A stretch of DNA of 64,000 nucleotides from Agrobacterium vaccinii (GTDB lineage Bacteria > Pseudomonadota > Alphaproteobacteria > Rhizobiales > Rhizobiaceae), in contig NZ_CP054150.1 of assembly GCF_021310995.1 (NCBI RefSeq), forward strand, positions 2,878,501-2,942,500. The letters are read 5' to 3'. The notes beneath the pieces are model-generated. The model saw only the letters and a program-made list of their open reading frames with translations, ran no database searches and was not told where the DNA came from. Each line of letters opens with the position of its first letter. Within the stretch, counting starts at the first letter, position 1. Below are positions 27,448 to 37,375 of this stretch, piece after piece. Both the position numbers and the translations under genes were made by a program.

Positions 27448-28230
27448 ATGGCTGACTTCAACAACTACCAGAACCGCGTGGCTCAAGGTCGTGCCCAGTC
27501 TGGTGCAATGATCGATGAAGGTCTTCGCACCTATATGGTCAAGGTTTATAACCTGATGGCCGTTGGTCTCGCGATTACAGGTTTCGCAGCATTTTTCACA
27601 TCGATGCTCGCAACCACGAATGATCCTGCGGCAGCGGTCGCGACGATGGGTAACGGCACGATGCTCACCAGCATTGGTGCAGCACTGTACGGCTCGCCTC
27701 TGCGCTGGGTTGTCATGCTGGCTCCGCTGGGACTGGTGTTCTTCCTTAGCTTCCGCATTCAGAAGATGAGCGTTCCGGCGGCACAGGCGACCTTCTGGGG
27801 TTACGCCGCGCTGATGGGTCTCTCCCTGTCGTCGATCTTCCTGGTCTATACCGGCCAGAGCATCGTGCAGACGTTCTTCATCACCGCCGCCTCCTTCGGT
27901 GCGCTGTCGCTTTACGGCTACACGACGAAGAAGGACCTGTCGGGCATGGGTTCGTTCCTGATCATGGGTCTGTTCGGCCTGATCATCGCGTCCGTGGTCA
28001 ACATCTTCCTGCAGTCGTCCGCAATGGGCTTCGCGATCTCCGCCATCGGCGTGCTGATCTTCGCTGGCCTGACCGCCTACGACACGCAGAAGATCAAGGA
28101 AATGTACTTCGACGGTGATGACGTGGCCACGGCTGGTCGTAAGGCCATCATGGGTGCGCTGACACTCTACCTCGACTTCATCAACCTCTTCATGTTCCTG
28201 TTGCAGTTCCTTGGTAACCGCGACAAGTAA
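27448..28230 (+). CDS. Bax inhibitor-1/YccA family membrane protein
   Basis: Seven-helix inner-membrane protein of 260 aa in the BI-1 (TMBIM) family. Members can act as pH-sensitive calcium leak channels; YccA in E. coli modulates FtsH. The family signature is seen in TM6-7: IFAGLTAYDTQKIKEMYF, with the conserved Asp of the di-aspartyl sensor. The C-terminus LYLDFINLFMFLLQFLGNR is typical. GAGGAAACA precedes the ATG. It is flanked by a 238-bp upstream region and a strong terminator, so it is monocistronic. Confidence 0.92.
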   Translation: MADFNNYQNRVAQGRAQSGAMIDEGLRTYMVKVYNLMAVGLAITGFAAFFTSMLATTNDPAAAVATMGNGTMLTSIGAALYGSPLRWVVMLAPLGLVFFLSFRIQKMSVPAAQATFWGYAALMGLSLSSIFLVYTGQSIVQTFFITAASFGALSLYGYTTKKDLSGMGSFLIMGLFGLIIASVVNIFLQSSAMGFAISAIGVLIFAGLTAYDTQKIKEMYFDGDDVATAGRKAIMGALTLYLDFINLFMFLLQFLGNRDK

Positions 28231-28250
28231 CATCGATCAGGTTCGAATAG

Positions 28251-28278
28251 AAAAAGGCGGCTCACAGGCCGCCTTTTT
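28251..28278 (+). terminator. Terminator after the Bax-inhibitor-1 gene
   Basis: AAAAAGGCGGC (28251-28261) pairs with GCCGCCTTTTT (28268-28278) around a 6-nt loop. It may serve the converging DUF2794 gene as well. Confidence 0.92.
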
Positions 28279-28310
28279 TATTATCTGTGATTTTCAGAAG
28301 CTCGCGCCAA

Positions 28311-28703
28311 TCAGTCGATCAGCTTCAGCGCCTTGTCGAACACTTTCAGCACCTGCGGCAATTCATGCCCGCGCTTGAGAATACGTCCATCCACATTGAT
28401 AACGCTGAAAGCGCCCTGCTTGGCGGCCAGCTTCGGGTTCTTTTCGATCCGATACAAAGGCATTTCGCCAGAGCGTTTAAACACGGAAAAGACCGCCTTG
28501 TCCTTCAGGTGGTCGATGGCATAGTCCCGCCACTCCCCCTCGCCCACCATGCGTCCATAGATGCGCAGAATGGCATCAAGCTCGCGGCGGTGAAATGTGA
28601 TGGGAAGAGCATCCTTGCTCTGTTTGTACTCTCTGAGATCAACGACAGATGAGCTGTCTCTATGAGATGAACCTGCACGCTGCAAATCCGGCTGATCGGT
28701 CAT
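28311..28703 (-). CDS. DUF2794 family protein
   Basis: A conserved alphaproteobacterial protein of unknown function. The 130-aa form starts MTDQPDLQRAGS; an ATG 12 codons upstream is possible. The core ITFHRRELDAILRIYGRMV and the block EWRDYAIDHLKDKAVFSVF match DUF2794. It has no membrane helix or signal peptide and looks cytoplasmic. It converges on the Bax-inhibitor-1 gene. Confidence 0.85.
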   Translation of the reverse strand: MTDQPDLQRAGSSHRDSSSVVDLREYKQSKDALPITFHRRELDAILRIYGRMVGEGEWRDYAIDHLKDKAVFSVFKRSGEMPLYRIEKNPKLAAKQGAFSVINVDGRILKRGHELPQVLKVFDKALKLID

Positions 28704-29025
28704 CAGGCAACCTCGCTCAACTGCAAATGACATTTCCAAGACAGTCTGCCGCCGCCCATCAAAAATTGCAAGCCTCGCATTCCCACAGCTATCGACCCTA
28801 TCGGAAGCACAGCACTGTCACGGAAAAACGCGCGCAGCGGTAATCATTTGGGCAGAGCATACATCTGAAATTGCCCTATTTCGGTCAAACCATGGCCCGA
28901 ATTGGATGGAATATTGCTGAAGTCAATTGATGCCTAGGCACCAAGATGACCCGGTCCGGTGCATTGACCCTTTACCCCCAGCCCCCAATGCCCGGATCGG
29001 ATCTCCGCTTTTTCAAGCCGAGCCC
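28704..29025. other. Intergenic region between DUF2794 and DUF1223 genes
   Basis: 322 bp between two minus-strand genes. I see no convincing gene, hairpin or repeat in it. It presumably holds the DUF2794 promoter. Confidence 0.5.
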
Positions 29026-29778
29026 CTATTCTCCCGAAGTCAGAAGAACGCTCGCGCCGATAATGGCAGCTGGATTTCCCTGTCCATCCGTGGTCTGCAA
29101 CAGCACCGCGCATCCGCCGTCCTTGGACTTACTCATAATGCTGGCGGGAAGTTTGACCGTCATGGATTTCCCATCCCACATGCCCACGGTCTGCACGTCA
29201 TAGACGCTGTGCCAGTAGGAAATCTTCTTTCCCTGATTATCGCCCTTCTGAACATCGACGATCTGTTCACGCTTGAAATAGGCGACGACCACGTCGGCCT
29301 TGCCTTTGCCCTCACCGATATCGATGGCGATTTCATCGCCAACATGCTGCGTTTTGACCGGTACGCTCAGACCTTCACCCGCCTGCTTGAACGCATCCAG
29401 GCGACTGTAGATCGCCTGCATGTCGGCGCCCTTGACGTGGTCGCGGCCATTGACCACAGCCTGTGGGGTATAGACGTTGTTGCGACCCAGGGCGCGCGCA
29501 TAGCCATATTGCCGCTCGGTATTTTCTTTCGATGCCAGCGAGTCTGCCCAGCCCAGATAGTTCCAGTAATCGACGTGATAGGAGAGACCGACGACGTCAC
29601 CCTTCTGGATCAGCTTGCGCAGTGCCTCGTCCGCAGGCGGGCAGGATGCGCAGCCTTGCGAGGTAAACAGCTCGACCACGCCTTTCAACTGCTCCTGCGC
29701 CTGCGCGGATACCGCAGCAAGAGCGCCGAAGACGCACAGCGAAAGACCGAATGTGAGTGGCCCGTGTTTCAGAGACAT
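29026..29778 (-). CDS. DUF1223 secreted thioredoxin-like protein
   Basis: A 250-aa exported protein. The chosen start MSLKHGPLTFGLSL gives a clean signal peptide with cleavage near SAQAQ; a longer start would bury it. The domain opens with VVELFTSQGCASCPPAD, a thioredoxin-like CxxC (Cys43, Cys46), and continues VVGLSYHVDYWNYLGW and VYTPQAVVNG. DUF1223 is common in Rhizobiales and its function is not established. It is followed downstream by DUF2794 on the same strand. Confidence 0.88.
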   Translation of the reverse strand: MSLKHGPLTFGLSLCVFGALAAVSAQAQEQLKGVVELFTSQGCASCPPADEALRKLIQKGDVVGLSYHVDYWNYLGWADSLASKENTERQYGYARALGRNNVYTPQAVVNGRDHVKGADMQAIYSRLDAFKQAGEGLSVPVKTQHVGDEIAIDIGEGKGKADVVVAYFKREQIVDVQKGDNQGKKISYWHSVYDVQTVGMWDGKSMTVKLPASIMSKSKDGGCAVLLQTTDGQGNPAAIIGASVLLTSGE

Positions 29779-29971
29779 TGCAAGAACCTTTGTCTGGACG
29801 CCTATCCAGACCATTGATGCTATCAACACTTGTCGGGACGCAGGCGGAAAATAACGCCATAGCCCCTTCAATAGAAAGTAACGATGGGGTGAGTGCCGAT
29901 CAAGTCGCATCCGCACTCTGATACCTCATGCCGGAACGCCTTGATGAAGGCGAAACAACCGGACACACAAA

Positions 29972-29995
29972 AACGCCGGGATCACTCCCGGCGTT
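29972..29995 (-). terminator. Terminator after acnA
   Basis: AACGCCGGGA (29972-29981) pairs perfectly with TCCCGGCGTT (29986-29995) around a 4-nt loop, then TTTG on the minus strand. Confidence 0.9.
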
Positions 29996-30019
29996 CTCGT
30001 TTTCAATCATTGCAAAGGC

Positions 30020-32713
30020 TTATGACGCCAGATCGCGAAGAACGGTCTGGAGAATGCCGCCATTGTTCATGTAGATCACTTCGTCCAGCGTATCGATGCG
30101 GCAAAGCAGAGGAACGTCCTTCACCGTGCCGTCGGCATAGGTGATCTTCGCAATCTTCGTTTCGCGCGGCTTGATATCGCCTTCGAGGCCTTCGATGGTC
30201 ACGGTCTCGTCACCCTTCAGGTCGAGGCTTGCCCATGTCGTGCCTTCAGCAAGCGTGAACGGAACGACGCCCATGCCCACCAGGTTGGAGCGGTGGATAC
30301 GCTCGAAGGACTGCGCAACGACAGCCTTTACGCCGAGCAGGTTCGTGCCCTTTGCAGCCCAGTCACGGGAAGAGCCGTTACCATATTCGACGCCAGCGAA
30401 GATCACGAGCGGAACGCCCTCGGCCTTGTACTGCATGGCCGCATCGTAAATCGACATCTCATTCTTGGACGGATAATGGATGGTGAAGCCACCTTCCTTG
30501 CCGTTTGGCCCAAGCATGTGGTTGCGAATACGGATGTTGGCGAACGTGCCGCGCATCATCACTTCGTGGTTACCACGACGCGTGCCGTACTGGTTGAAGT
30601 CGGCAACCGCCACGCCATTTTCGGTGAGGTATGCACCGGCAGGGGAAGCAGCCTTGATCGAACCAGCCGGAGAAATGTGGTCGGTGGTGATCTTGTCGCC
30701 GAAGAGACCGAGAACGCGCGCGCCCTTGATGTTCTTCAGGCCCGTGCCGGTCTTGCCCATGCCCACGAAGTAAGGTGGGTTCTGAACGTAGGTCGACTTG
30801 TCGTCCCAGGCATAGGTCTGGCCCGGCGGAACCTGAACGGCCTGCCAGTTTTCATCGCCCTTGAACACGTCGGCATATTTGGACTCGTAGAGTTCGCGCG
30901 TCACGTATTTCAGGATGAATTCCTGGATTTCGGCAGATGTCGGCCAGATGTCCTTGAGGTAGACAGGGTTACCGTCCTGATCTTCGCCGAGAGGCTCGGT
31001 GGTGAGGTCCTTCTGAACCGTACCGGCCAGCGCGTAAGCGACGACGAGCGGCGGGGAGGCAAGGTAGTTCGCCTGAACGTCGGGCGAGATACGGCCTTCG
31101 AAGTTACGGTTGCCGGAGAGAACGCCAGCTGTGATCAGACCCTTGTCGTTGATGGTCTTGGAAATCGGCGCAGGCAGCGGACCGGAGTTGCCGATGCAGG
31201 TCGTGCAGCCGAAGCCGACGAGGTTGAAGCCGATGGCATCCAAATCCTTCTGAAGACCGGACTTTTCCAGATATTCTCCAACGACCTGAGATCCCGGTGC
31301 CAGCGATGTCTTGACCCAGGGCTTGGATGTCAGACCCTTGGCCACTGCATTGCGGGCCAGAAGTCCGGCAGCAATCAGAACCGATGGGTTGGACGTGTTG
31401 GTGCACGACGTGATCGCAGCAATCGCGACGTCGCCATGGCCCAGATCGAAGTCCGTGCCTTCGACAGGATAGCGGTTGTCGAGCTGGCCTGGCTTCTTGT
31501 AGTCGCCTTCGAGCGCAGTTGCAAAGCCGGAGGCGATGCCTTCCAGCGAGATGCGGCCTTCTGGACGCTTTGGACCGGCCATGGATGGCACGACGTCGCC
31601 GAGGTCGAGTTCCAGCGTGTCGGTGAAGACGAGTTCGGCGCCGTCGCCGGTGCGCCACATGTCCTGTGCCTTGGAATAGGCTTCGACCAGCGCGATGCGG
31701 TCCTTGGTGCGGCCAGACATGGTGAGATAGTTGATGGTTTCGCCGTCAACCGGGAAGAAGCCGCAGGTCGCGCCGTATTCCGGGCCCATATTGCCGATGG
31801 TGGCGCGGTCGGCCAGCGTCATCGAATCAAGGCCGGGGCCGAAGAACTCGACGAACTTGGAAACAACGCCCTTCTTGCGCAGCATCTGCACGACTGTGAG
31901 CACGAGGTCGGTGGCTGTCACGCCTTCCTTGACCTTGCCCGTCAGCTTGAAGCCGATGACTTCAGGCAGAAGCATGGAGACCGGCTGGCCGAGCATGGCC
32001 GCTTCGGCCTCGATACCGCCCACGCCCCAGCCCAGAACGCCCAGACCGTTGATCATGGTCGTGTGGCTGTCGGTGCCGACGCATGTATCCGGGTAAGCGA
32101 TGGTTTCGCCGTCTTCTTCCTTGGTCCAGACAGTCTGGCCAAGATATTCGAGGTTCACCTGGTGACAGATACCTGTGCCGGGTGGAACGACGCGGAAGTT
32201 CTGGAACGCCTGCTGGCCCCACTTCAGGAAGCGATAACGCTCGCCATTGCGCTGATATTCCAGCTCGACGTTGCGGGCAAAGGCGTTCGGCGTGCCGAAT
32301 TCGTCGACAATGACGGAGTGGTCGATGACGAGATCGACAGGAACCAGCGGGTTGATCTTTTCAGGATCGCCACCCAGAGCCACCATCGCATCGCGCATGG
32401 CAGCAAGGTCGACCACGGCTGGAACGCCGGTAAAGTCCTGCATCAGAACGCGGGCAGGGCGGTAGGCGATTTCGTTTTCGACGCGGCCCTTGTTGTTGAG
32501 CCAGTCGGCAACAGCCGTGATGTGCTCCTTGGTAACGGTCTGGCCGTCTTCAAAGCGTAGCAGGTTCTCAAGCAGAACCTTCATCGAGTATGGAAGCTTG
32601 GAAACGCCTGTCAGGCCATTGGCTTCCGCCTTTGGCAGGCTGAAATAAACATAGTCCTTACCGTCAACGGTAAGAACGGAACGACAATTGAAACTGTCTA
32701 GAGATTTAGCCAC
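30020..32713 (-). CDS. acnA: Aconitate hydratase A
   Basis: TCA-cycle enzyme that interconverts citrate and isocitrate through a 4Fe-4S cluster. The GTG start before [13 protein letters not shown] gives 897 aa, the usual AcnA/IRP1-type length. Cluster cysteines are in SCTNTSNP and [10 protein letters not shown]; active-site blocks include [20 protein letters not shown] and [14 protein letters not shown]. It is monocistronic, divergent from ccmA by 270 bp, with its own terminator. Confidence 0.97.
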   Translation of the reverse strand: MAKSLDSFNCRSVLTVDGKDYVYFSLPKAEANGLTGVSKLPYSMKVLLENLLRFEDGQTVTKEHITAVADWLNNKGRVENEIAYRPARVLMQDFTGVPAVVDLAAMRDAMVALGGDPEKINPLVPVDLVIDHSVIVDEFGTPNAFARNVELEYQRNGERYRFLKWGQQAFQNFRVVPPGTGICHQVNLEYLGQTVWTKEEDGETIAYPDTCVGTDSHTTMINGLGVLGWGVGGIEAEAAMLGQPVSMLLPEVIGFKLTGKVKEGVTATDLVLTVVQMLRKKGVVSKFVEFFGPGLDSMTLADRATIGNMGPEYGATCGFFPVDGETINYLTMSGRTKDRIALVEAYSKAQDMWRTGDGAELVFTDTLELDLGDVVPSMAGPKRPEGRISLEGIASGFATALEGDYKKPGQLDNRYPVEGTDFDLGHGDVAIAAITSCTNTSNPSVLIAAGLLARNAVAKGLTSKPWVKTSLAPGSQVVGEYLEKSGLQKDLDAIGFNLVGFGCTTCIGNSGPLPAPISKTINDKGLITAGVLSGNRNFEGRISPDVQANYLASPPLVVAYALAGTVQKDLTTEPLGEDQDGNPVYLKDIWPTSAEIQEFILKYVTRELYESKYADVFKGDENWQAVQVPPGQTYAWDDKSTYVQNPPYFVGMGKTGTGLKNIKGARVLGLFGDKITTDHISPAGSIKAASPAGAYLTENGVAVADFNQYGTRRGNHEVMMRGTFANIRIRNHMLGPNGKEGGFTIHYPSKNEMSIYDAAMQYKAEGVPLVIFAGVEYGNGSSRDWAAKGTNLLGVKAVVAQSFERIHRSNLVGMGVVPFTLAEGTTWASLDLKGDETVTIEGLEGDIKPRETKIAKITYADGTVKDVPLLCRIDTLDEVIYMNNGGILQTVLRDLAS

Positions 32714-32983
32714 GGATAAAACCCCGCTTCCTCTGATAGCCAACACGCGCGTGCGGACACCAATGCACTGAAGCACATCAGGATGCGGGTACGGTCATTT
32801 CCGCTGTCCGCACGAGAAGCTGCTTTCGCAACCTTCAGGTCCGGCGCTGTATGATGATCACGCCGACCGCTGGCGTGGTTGACACCCATATAGATAATTT
32901 CTCAGAAACGTGCCAGACCGGAAAAAGACCTAAATCGATTTTTTTCCCATTGAGATGATTAAAATCTTAAACGAGATGAACCC

Positions 32984-33625
32984 ATGCTGCTGACAGCAGA
33001 AAATCTATCCGCCCGCCGCGGTGAAGATTTCATATTCATGAACGTTTCCCTCAAGTTAACGAGCGGTCAGGCATTGGTGCTGACGGGACCGAACGGCTCT
33101 GGAAAATCCACGCTGTTGCGCGTGCTTTCAGGGCTGCTACGACCCGAAACGGGAACCGTAAAGATAGCCGGCGAAGGGATAGAGTCCGGCACCGGCGCGC
33201 CGGAAGCCAGCCACTATCTTGGTCACCGCAACGCCATGAAGCAGGAACTGACGGTTTTCGAAAATCTTCGTTTCTGGAAAGACTTTCTCGGCGATTTCAC
33301 TGGCGGCACCTCGCTGCTCATCGAAGACGCCGCCGAAACGGTCGGTCTCTCCGGAATCACCCACCTGCCCTTCGGTTATCTTTCCGCCGGACAGCAACGG
33401 CGATTCGCCATGGCCAAGTTGCTGGTTGCATGGCGACCGATCTGGATACTGGACGAGCCGACGGCGGCGCTGGATGCCAGCGCGGATGTGATGTTCACGG
33501 GGCTGGTGGAGGCGCATTTGACGAAGGGCGGCATTGTGATTGCTGCGACCCATCAATCGCTTGGGTTGGAGGGTGCGCAGGAGTTGCGGATGACGGGGTT
33601 TGCTGGAGTGGAGGCGGTTTGGTGA
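32984..33625 (+). CDS. ccmA: Cytochrome c maturation ABC ATPase CcmA
   Basis: ATPase of the CcmABCD complex that releases holo-CcmE, the haem chaperone. The 213-aa product has Walker A GPNGSGKST (residues 35-43), YLGHRNAMKQELTVFENL, signature LSAGQQRRFAMAKLL and Walker B IWILDEPTAALD. CcmB lies 241 bp away rather than overlapping, because a palindromic repeat sits between the two genes. Confidence 0.94.
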   Translation: MLLTAENLSARRGEDFIFMNVSLKLTSGQALVLTGPNGSGKSTLLRVLSGLLRPETGTVKIAGEGIESGTGAPEASHYLGHRNAMKQELTVFENLRFWKDFLGDFTGGTSLLIEDAAETVGLSGITHLPFGYLSAGQQRRFAMAKLLVAWRPIWILDEPTAALDASADVMFTGLVEAHLTKGGIVIAATHQSLGLEGAQELRMTGFAGVEAVW

Positions 33626-33641
33626 TTGTCGAGTTTGCTGC

Positions 33642-33799
33642 TACCCCCCTCTGCCCTGCCGGGCATCTCCCCCACAGGTGGGGAGATCGACTCGTTGCTT
33701 CCTTTCGGCCATCTCTCGCGTCGAGAGTGAAGTTGCGTCAGAGCGCCCAGCCGATCTCCCTCCTTGTGGGGGAGATGCCCGGCAGGGCAGAGGGGGGTA
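33642..33799. repeat. REP/RIME-like palindromic element with intact IS110 target sites
   Basis: A 158-bp imperfect palindrome between ccmA and ccmB. The ends are TACCCCCCTCTGCC (33642-33655) and its exact complement (33786-33799). Inner arms carry CTGCCGGGCATCTCCCC and its complement. The same element is interrupted by IS110 copies at about 43 and 51 kb. Here both copies of the insertion site are empty. Confidence 0.9.
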
Positions 33800-33866
33800 G
33801 CGACATACTCGACGCCGAGCCTTTATCTCTTCGTCAGGGCGCTTCAATACGAGGGAATACCACCCC

Positions 33867-34526
33867 ATGACCGCCCTCTTCCTCCGCGACCTCAAACTTT
33901 CCATCCGCGCCGGCGGCGGTGCGCTCATCGGTGTCCTCTTCTTCATGACCGTCGTTGCCGTCATTCCCTTCGGCGTAGGTCCCGACCTCAATCTGCTGTC
34001 GCGGATCGGCCCCGCCATCGTCTGGATCGGGGCACTTCTCGCCGCTCTCCTCGGCCTCGATCGTCTGTTTCAGGCCGAACGCGACGATGGCTCGCTCGAT
34101 CTCATCCTGATGCAAGAGAACCCGCTCGTTCTCACCGTTCTGGTCAAATGCCTGGCGCACTGGACCGCCACCAGCCTGCCGCTGGTCATCGCATCGCCAT
34201 TGCTGGGCCTGTTCATGAATATGAGCGAGGTGGCCATCGGTGCCGTTATGCTGACCTTGCTGGTCGGATCACCAGCGCTGACCTTCATCGGCGCAGTTGG
34301 AGCAGCAGTCGCGGTGGCGCTTCCGCGTGGTGGATTGCTGGTGTCCATCCTCGTTCTGCCGCTGTGCATTCCGGTGCTGATCTTCGGCGTCAGCGCATCC
34401 TATGCTGCCGTTCAAGACCCCGCTCCTTTCATGCCGCCGTTTCTCATTCTCATTGCGATCACGCTCTTTTCATCAGTGGTCGGACCGTTCTTCGCGGCTT
34501 TGGCATTACGCAGTTCCGTGGATTGA
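33867..34526 (+). CDS. ccmB: Haem exporter permease CcmB
   Basis: Six-helix inner-membrane subunit of CcmABCD. The 219-aa length is normal. Family marks are FLRDLKLSIRAGGGALIGVL at the N-terminus, GLDRLFQAERDDGSLD in the cytoplasmic loop and LPLCIPVLIFGVSA near the end. The next gene, ccmC, follows after 45 bp. Confidence 0.94.
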   Translation: MTALFLRDLKLSIRAGGGALIGVLFFMTVVAVIPFGVGPDLNLLSRIGPAIVWIGALLAALLGLDRLFQAERDDGSLDLILMQENPLVLTVLVKCLAHWTATSLPLVIASPLLGLFMNMSEVAIGAVMLTLLVGSPALTFIGAVGAAVAVALPRGGLLVSILVLPLCIPVLIFGVSASYAAVQDPAPFMPPFLILIAITLFSSVVGPFFAALALRSSVD

Positions 34527-34571
34527 TAAGGATCAATTGCAGCCGTGCTGCTCTGCCTGTAGAAAGACGCC

Positions 34572-35342
34572 ATGACCAATACGAGCCTTGCCATGACCAA
34601 GTTCAGTGATCTTGCCAACCCGACGCGGTTTCTGGCATTGGCCGCGCGGCTTTTGCCCTGGTTGGCGGCTCTTTCGGCGCTCTGTCTTGCCGTTGGCCTC
34701 TATCTCGCCTTTACCACCGATAGCGATTACCAGCAGGGCAACACGGTGCGCATCATGTATGTGCATGTGCCAGCCGCCTGGCTGTCGATGATGTGTTATA
34801 CGGTGATGGCAGCGTCCGCCATCGGCACGCTGGTCTGGCGTCACCCGCTAGCCGATGTCGCCCACCGGTCCGCCGCTCCAATCGGTGCAGCCTTCACACT
34901 GATCGCGCTCGTTACTGGCTCCCTCTGGGGCAAGCCGATGTGGGGCACGTGGTGGGTGTGGGATGCGCGATTGACCTCCGTTTTCATTCTGTTTCTGATG
35001 TATCTGGGCCTCATCGCCTTCAACAAGGCGATGGACGATCCGTCCAAGGCGGCCCGGGTCAGCGCGGTTCTGATCCTCGTCGGCTTCGTCAATATTCCCA
35101 TCATCAAATTCTCGGTCGAATGGTGGAATACGCTGCATCAGCCTGCGAGCGTTTTGCGCCTGAGCGGCCCGGCGATTGCGCCCGAATTCCTGTGGCCGCT
35201 GCTGATCATGGCCCTAGGTTTCACTCTCCTGTTTTTCACCCTGCACATCGCCGCCATCCGCAATGAAATCTGGCGCAGACGCGTTGCGGCGCAGCGCCGT
35301 TTGGCTGCGCGCATGGCAGGCAAGGATCGCGCAAAGCCATGA
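34572..35342 (+). CDS. ccmC: Haem transporter/exporter CcmC
   Basis: Six-helix membrane protein of 256 aa that presents haem to CcmE. The tryptophan-rich WWD loop is WGTWWVWDARLTS, flanked by conserved histidines in MYVHVPAAWLSM and near HRSAAPIG. The start could be either of the first two ATGs. Its stop overlaps the ccmD start by 4 bp. Confidence 0.94.
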   Translation: MTNTSLAMTKFSDLANPTRFLALAARLLPWLAALSALCLAVGLYLAFTTDSDYQQGNTVRIMYVHVPAAWLSMMCYTVMAASAIGTLVWRHPLADVAHRSAAPIGAAFTLIALVTGSLWGKPMWGTWWVWDARLTSVFILFLMYLGLIAFNKAMDDPSKAARVSAVLILVGFVNIPIIKFSVEWWNTLHQPASVLRLSGPAIAPEFLWPLLIMALGFTLLFFTLHIAAIRNEIWRRRVAAQRRLAARMAGKDRAKP

Positions 35343-35515
35343 GTCACGCTTTCTATATCGGTATGTCCTACGGCCTGACCGGCCTGATCGTTGCTGCCCT
35401 CATCGCTTGGGTCTGGCTGGATGGCCGTGCCCGCAAGCGTGAAATGGCCGAGCTCGAAGCCTCCGGCATCCGCCGCCGGTCTCGGCCCGCACCGGTCAAT
35501 GGAGCCTCGTCATGA
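35339..35515 (+). CDS. ccmD: Haem exporter subunit CcmD
   Basis: A 58-aa single-helix protein that stabilises holo-CcmE release from CcmABC. It begins MSHAFYIGMSYGLTGLIVAA, one membrane helix (about residues 10-27), followed by the basic tail WLDGRARKREMAELEASGI, as in the family. Overlaps of 4 bp with ccmC before it and ccmG after it indicate coupled translation. Confidence 0.9.
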   Translation: MSHAFYIGMSYGLTGLIVAALIAWVWLDGRARKREMAELEASGIRRRSRPAPVNGASS

Positions 35516-36114
35516 CCAAGGATATGCGTAGCGGCACCGCTTCGTCGGGCAAAAAGACGCGCTCTTTTCTGGCGCTTCTGCCCCTGCTGGCCTTCGCCGG
35601 TTTTGCCGCCATTGCCGCCAAGATGCTATACGAGCAGGATGTGAATGGCCTCGATGTCAGCGCCATTCCCTCAGCTCTCATCAATACCAAGGCACCATCG
35701 CTGGCACTGCCGCCCTTGGAGGGCTCAGGCCTTCCGGCTCTCACCGATGCTGCCATCAAAGGCAAGGTGACGCTGGTCAATGTCTTTGCGTCGTGGTGCG
35801 TGCCGTGTCGGCAGGAACATCCGATGTTGAAGGAAATGTCGAAGGACGAGCGGCTGAATGTCGTCGGCATCAATTACAAGGACAAGTCCGAAAACGCCCT
35901 GAAGTTTCTGGGAGAACTGGGCAATCCCTACGACGCCATCGGCATCGATCCGAACGGCAAGGCCGCCATCGACTGGGGTGTCTATGGCATTCCCGAGACG
36001 TATCTGGTCGGCAAGGACGGCACCATCGTCTACAAGAAGGTCGGCCCGATCGACGCGGCGGCCTATGAGCGCGACATCATACCGGCCATCGAAAGAGCCA
36101 TCGCAGGCGACTGA
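35512..36114 (+). CDS. ccmG: Thiol:disulfide interchange protein CcmG/DsbE
   Basis: Membrane-anchored periplasmic thioredoxin that reduces apocytochrome c haem-binding cysteines. The 200-aa product has one N-terminal anchor helix (about residues 18-37) and the active site WCVPC with Cys96 and Cys99. The family loop GVYGIPETYLVGKDG is present. It closes the ccmABCDG operon; no ccmE, ccmF or ccmH gene is in this window. Confidence 0.94.
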   Translation: MTKDMRSGTASSGKKTRSFLALLPLLAFAGFAAIAAKMLYEQDVNGLDVSAIPSALINTKAPSLALPPLEGSGLPALTDAAIKGKVTLVNVFASWCVPCRQEHPMLKEMSKDERLNVVGINYKDKSENALKFLGELGNPYDAIGIDPNGKAAIDWGVYGIPETYLVGKDGTIVYKKVGPIDAAAYERDIIPAIERAIAGD

Positions 36115-36129
36115 GCCACAGGCTGATTT

Positions 36130-36726
36130 TCACGAAGCAGGAAGGGCGTTCTGCCATTCCTTGATAGCGTCGATCGGCGCAACCAGCATCAGCACATTCA
36201 GCGTCAGATTATCGCGGATCAGCCAGCCGGTGAAAATCTCGAAGACGATGGCGACGAGAATGGTCAGCCAGATCGGTACGCGGGCGGCGAAGAAGAAGCC
36301 GACCACCATGAACACAGTGTCCATCGCCGAATTCAAGATGCTGTCGCCGCTATAGCCGAGTGCCATGGTGGCGGTGCGGTAGCGGTCGATGATGATGGGC
36401 GAATTTTCGAGCAGTTCCCACGCAGCCTCGATCAGAACCGCGAATGACAGGCGCATTCCGATGGTCTGCTTGCGAAACAGCAGCCATGCCAGGCCGTAGA
36501 ACAGGAAGCCGTGGATGATGTGCGACGGTGTGTACCAGTCGGCCAGATGCTGCGAATTGCCAGGCGTGTTCACGCCCGGTTCGAACAGCTTCACATAACC
36601 GCATTCGCAGATGGGCACGCGTCCCATGAAATACAGAATGACGATTTGCGCGAGTAGCAAAGCCGCCGCGATACCGAACCATTTGTAGGAAGACGAACGC
36701 GACGCAGACATTTCACCAAGGGTCAT
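36130..36726 (-). CDS. DUF2585 (UPF0314) membrane protein
   Basis: A 198-aa inner-membrane protein with about five helices and unknown function, common in Rhizobiales. Distinctive blocks are [29 protein letters not shown] and [20 protein letters not shown]. The start overlaps the yciB stop by 4 bp; MSASRSS five codons later is an alternative. It converges on ccmG with 15 bp between stops. Confidence 0.85.
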   Translation of the reverse strand: MTLGEMSASRSSSYKWFGIAAALLLAQIVILYFMGRVPICECGYVKLFEPGVNTPGNSQHLADWYTPSHIIHGFLFYGLAWLLFRKQTIGMRLSFAVLIEAAWELLENSPIIIDRYRTATMALGYSGDSILNSAMDTVFMVVGFFFAARVPIWLTILVAIVFEIFTGWLIRDNLTLNVLMLVAPIDAIKEWQNALPAS

Positions 36727-37373
36727 TTCTTGTCTTTCGTCAGCGGCTCGATGGAGTGGCGCATGATCAGCGGCATCTGGGCCATGGTGAAAATGACGGT
36801 GATCGGCATAGTGCCCCAGACCTTGAAGGCGACCCAGGTATCGGTCGAGAAGCCGCGCCAGACGACTTCGTTGAGGACGGCGAGGAACAGGAAGAAGAAG
36901 CCCCAGCGGAATGTCAGCTTGCGCCAGCCCTCGTCATTCAGCTTGAAGGCCGAGTTGAAGACGTAGCCAAGCAGCGATTGGCCGAACAGCAGGCCACCCA
37001 GCAGGATCACGCCGAAAAGAGTGTTGACGATGGTCGGCTTCATCTTGATGAAGGTATCGTTCTGGAGATAGAGCGTCAGCGCGCCGAAGACGAGCACGAC
37101 GATACCCGAGATCAGCGGCATCATCGGCAGGGTGCGCGTCAAAATCCACGAGACGGTCAAGGCCAGTATCGTCGCGATCATGAAGAGGCCGGTGGCGATG
37201 AAGATCGGACCGCCGAATTCGGTCAGAACAGGCAGCTTCTGAGCCAGCCATTCACCTCTGGAATTGGCGAAGAAGAAGACCAGCAAGGGGCCCAGCTCCA
37301 GCACGAATTTCAGCAGCGGGCTGATCTCGCGCACCATTTTCTCGCTTTCGCGCTGATTGCTTTCCACGTCCAT
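36723..37373 (-). CDS. yciB: Inner-membrane septation protein A (YciB family)
   Basis: YciB/IspA-type membrane protein needed for normal septation and envelope integrity in other proteobacteria. The ATG start before [11 protein letters not shown] follows GGAG at 7 nt. The 216-aa product has five to six helices and the family blocks [18 protein letters not shown] and [21 protein letters not shown]. It starts 2 bp after ftsY's end on the same strand. Confidence 0.92.
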   Translation of the reverse strand: MDVESNQRESEKMVREISPLLKFVLELGPLLVFFFANSRGEWLAQKLPVLTEFGGPIFIATGLFMIATILALTVSWILTRTLPMMPLISGIVVLVFGALTLYLQNDTFIKMKPTIVNTLFGVILLGGLLFGQSLLGYVFNSAFKLNDEGWRKLTFRWGFFFLFLAVLNEVVWRGFSTDTWVAFKVWGTMPITVIFTMAQMPLIMRHSIEPLTKDKK

Positions 37374-37375
37374 AC

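Noticed and set aside
28927..29817. 296-codon plus-strand frame opposite the DUF1223 gene
   Set aside because: Antisense to a protein with signal peptide and CxxC motif.
30293..32560. Open frame of 755 codons opposite acnA
   Set aside because: Entirely antisense to a firmly identified gene; codon-position bias belongs to acnA.
33642..33799. Transcription terminator in the palindrome between ccmA and ccmB
   Set aside because: The arms are long and far apart with no T-run; it fits a dispersed repeat better.
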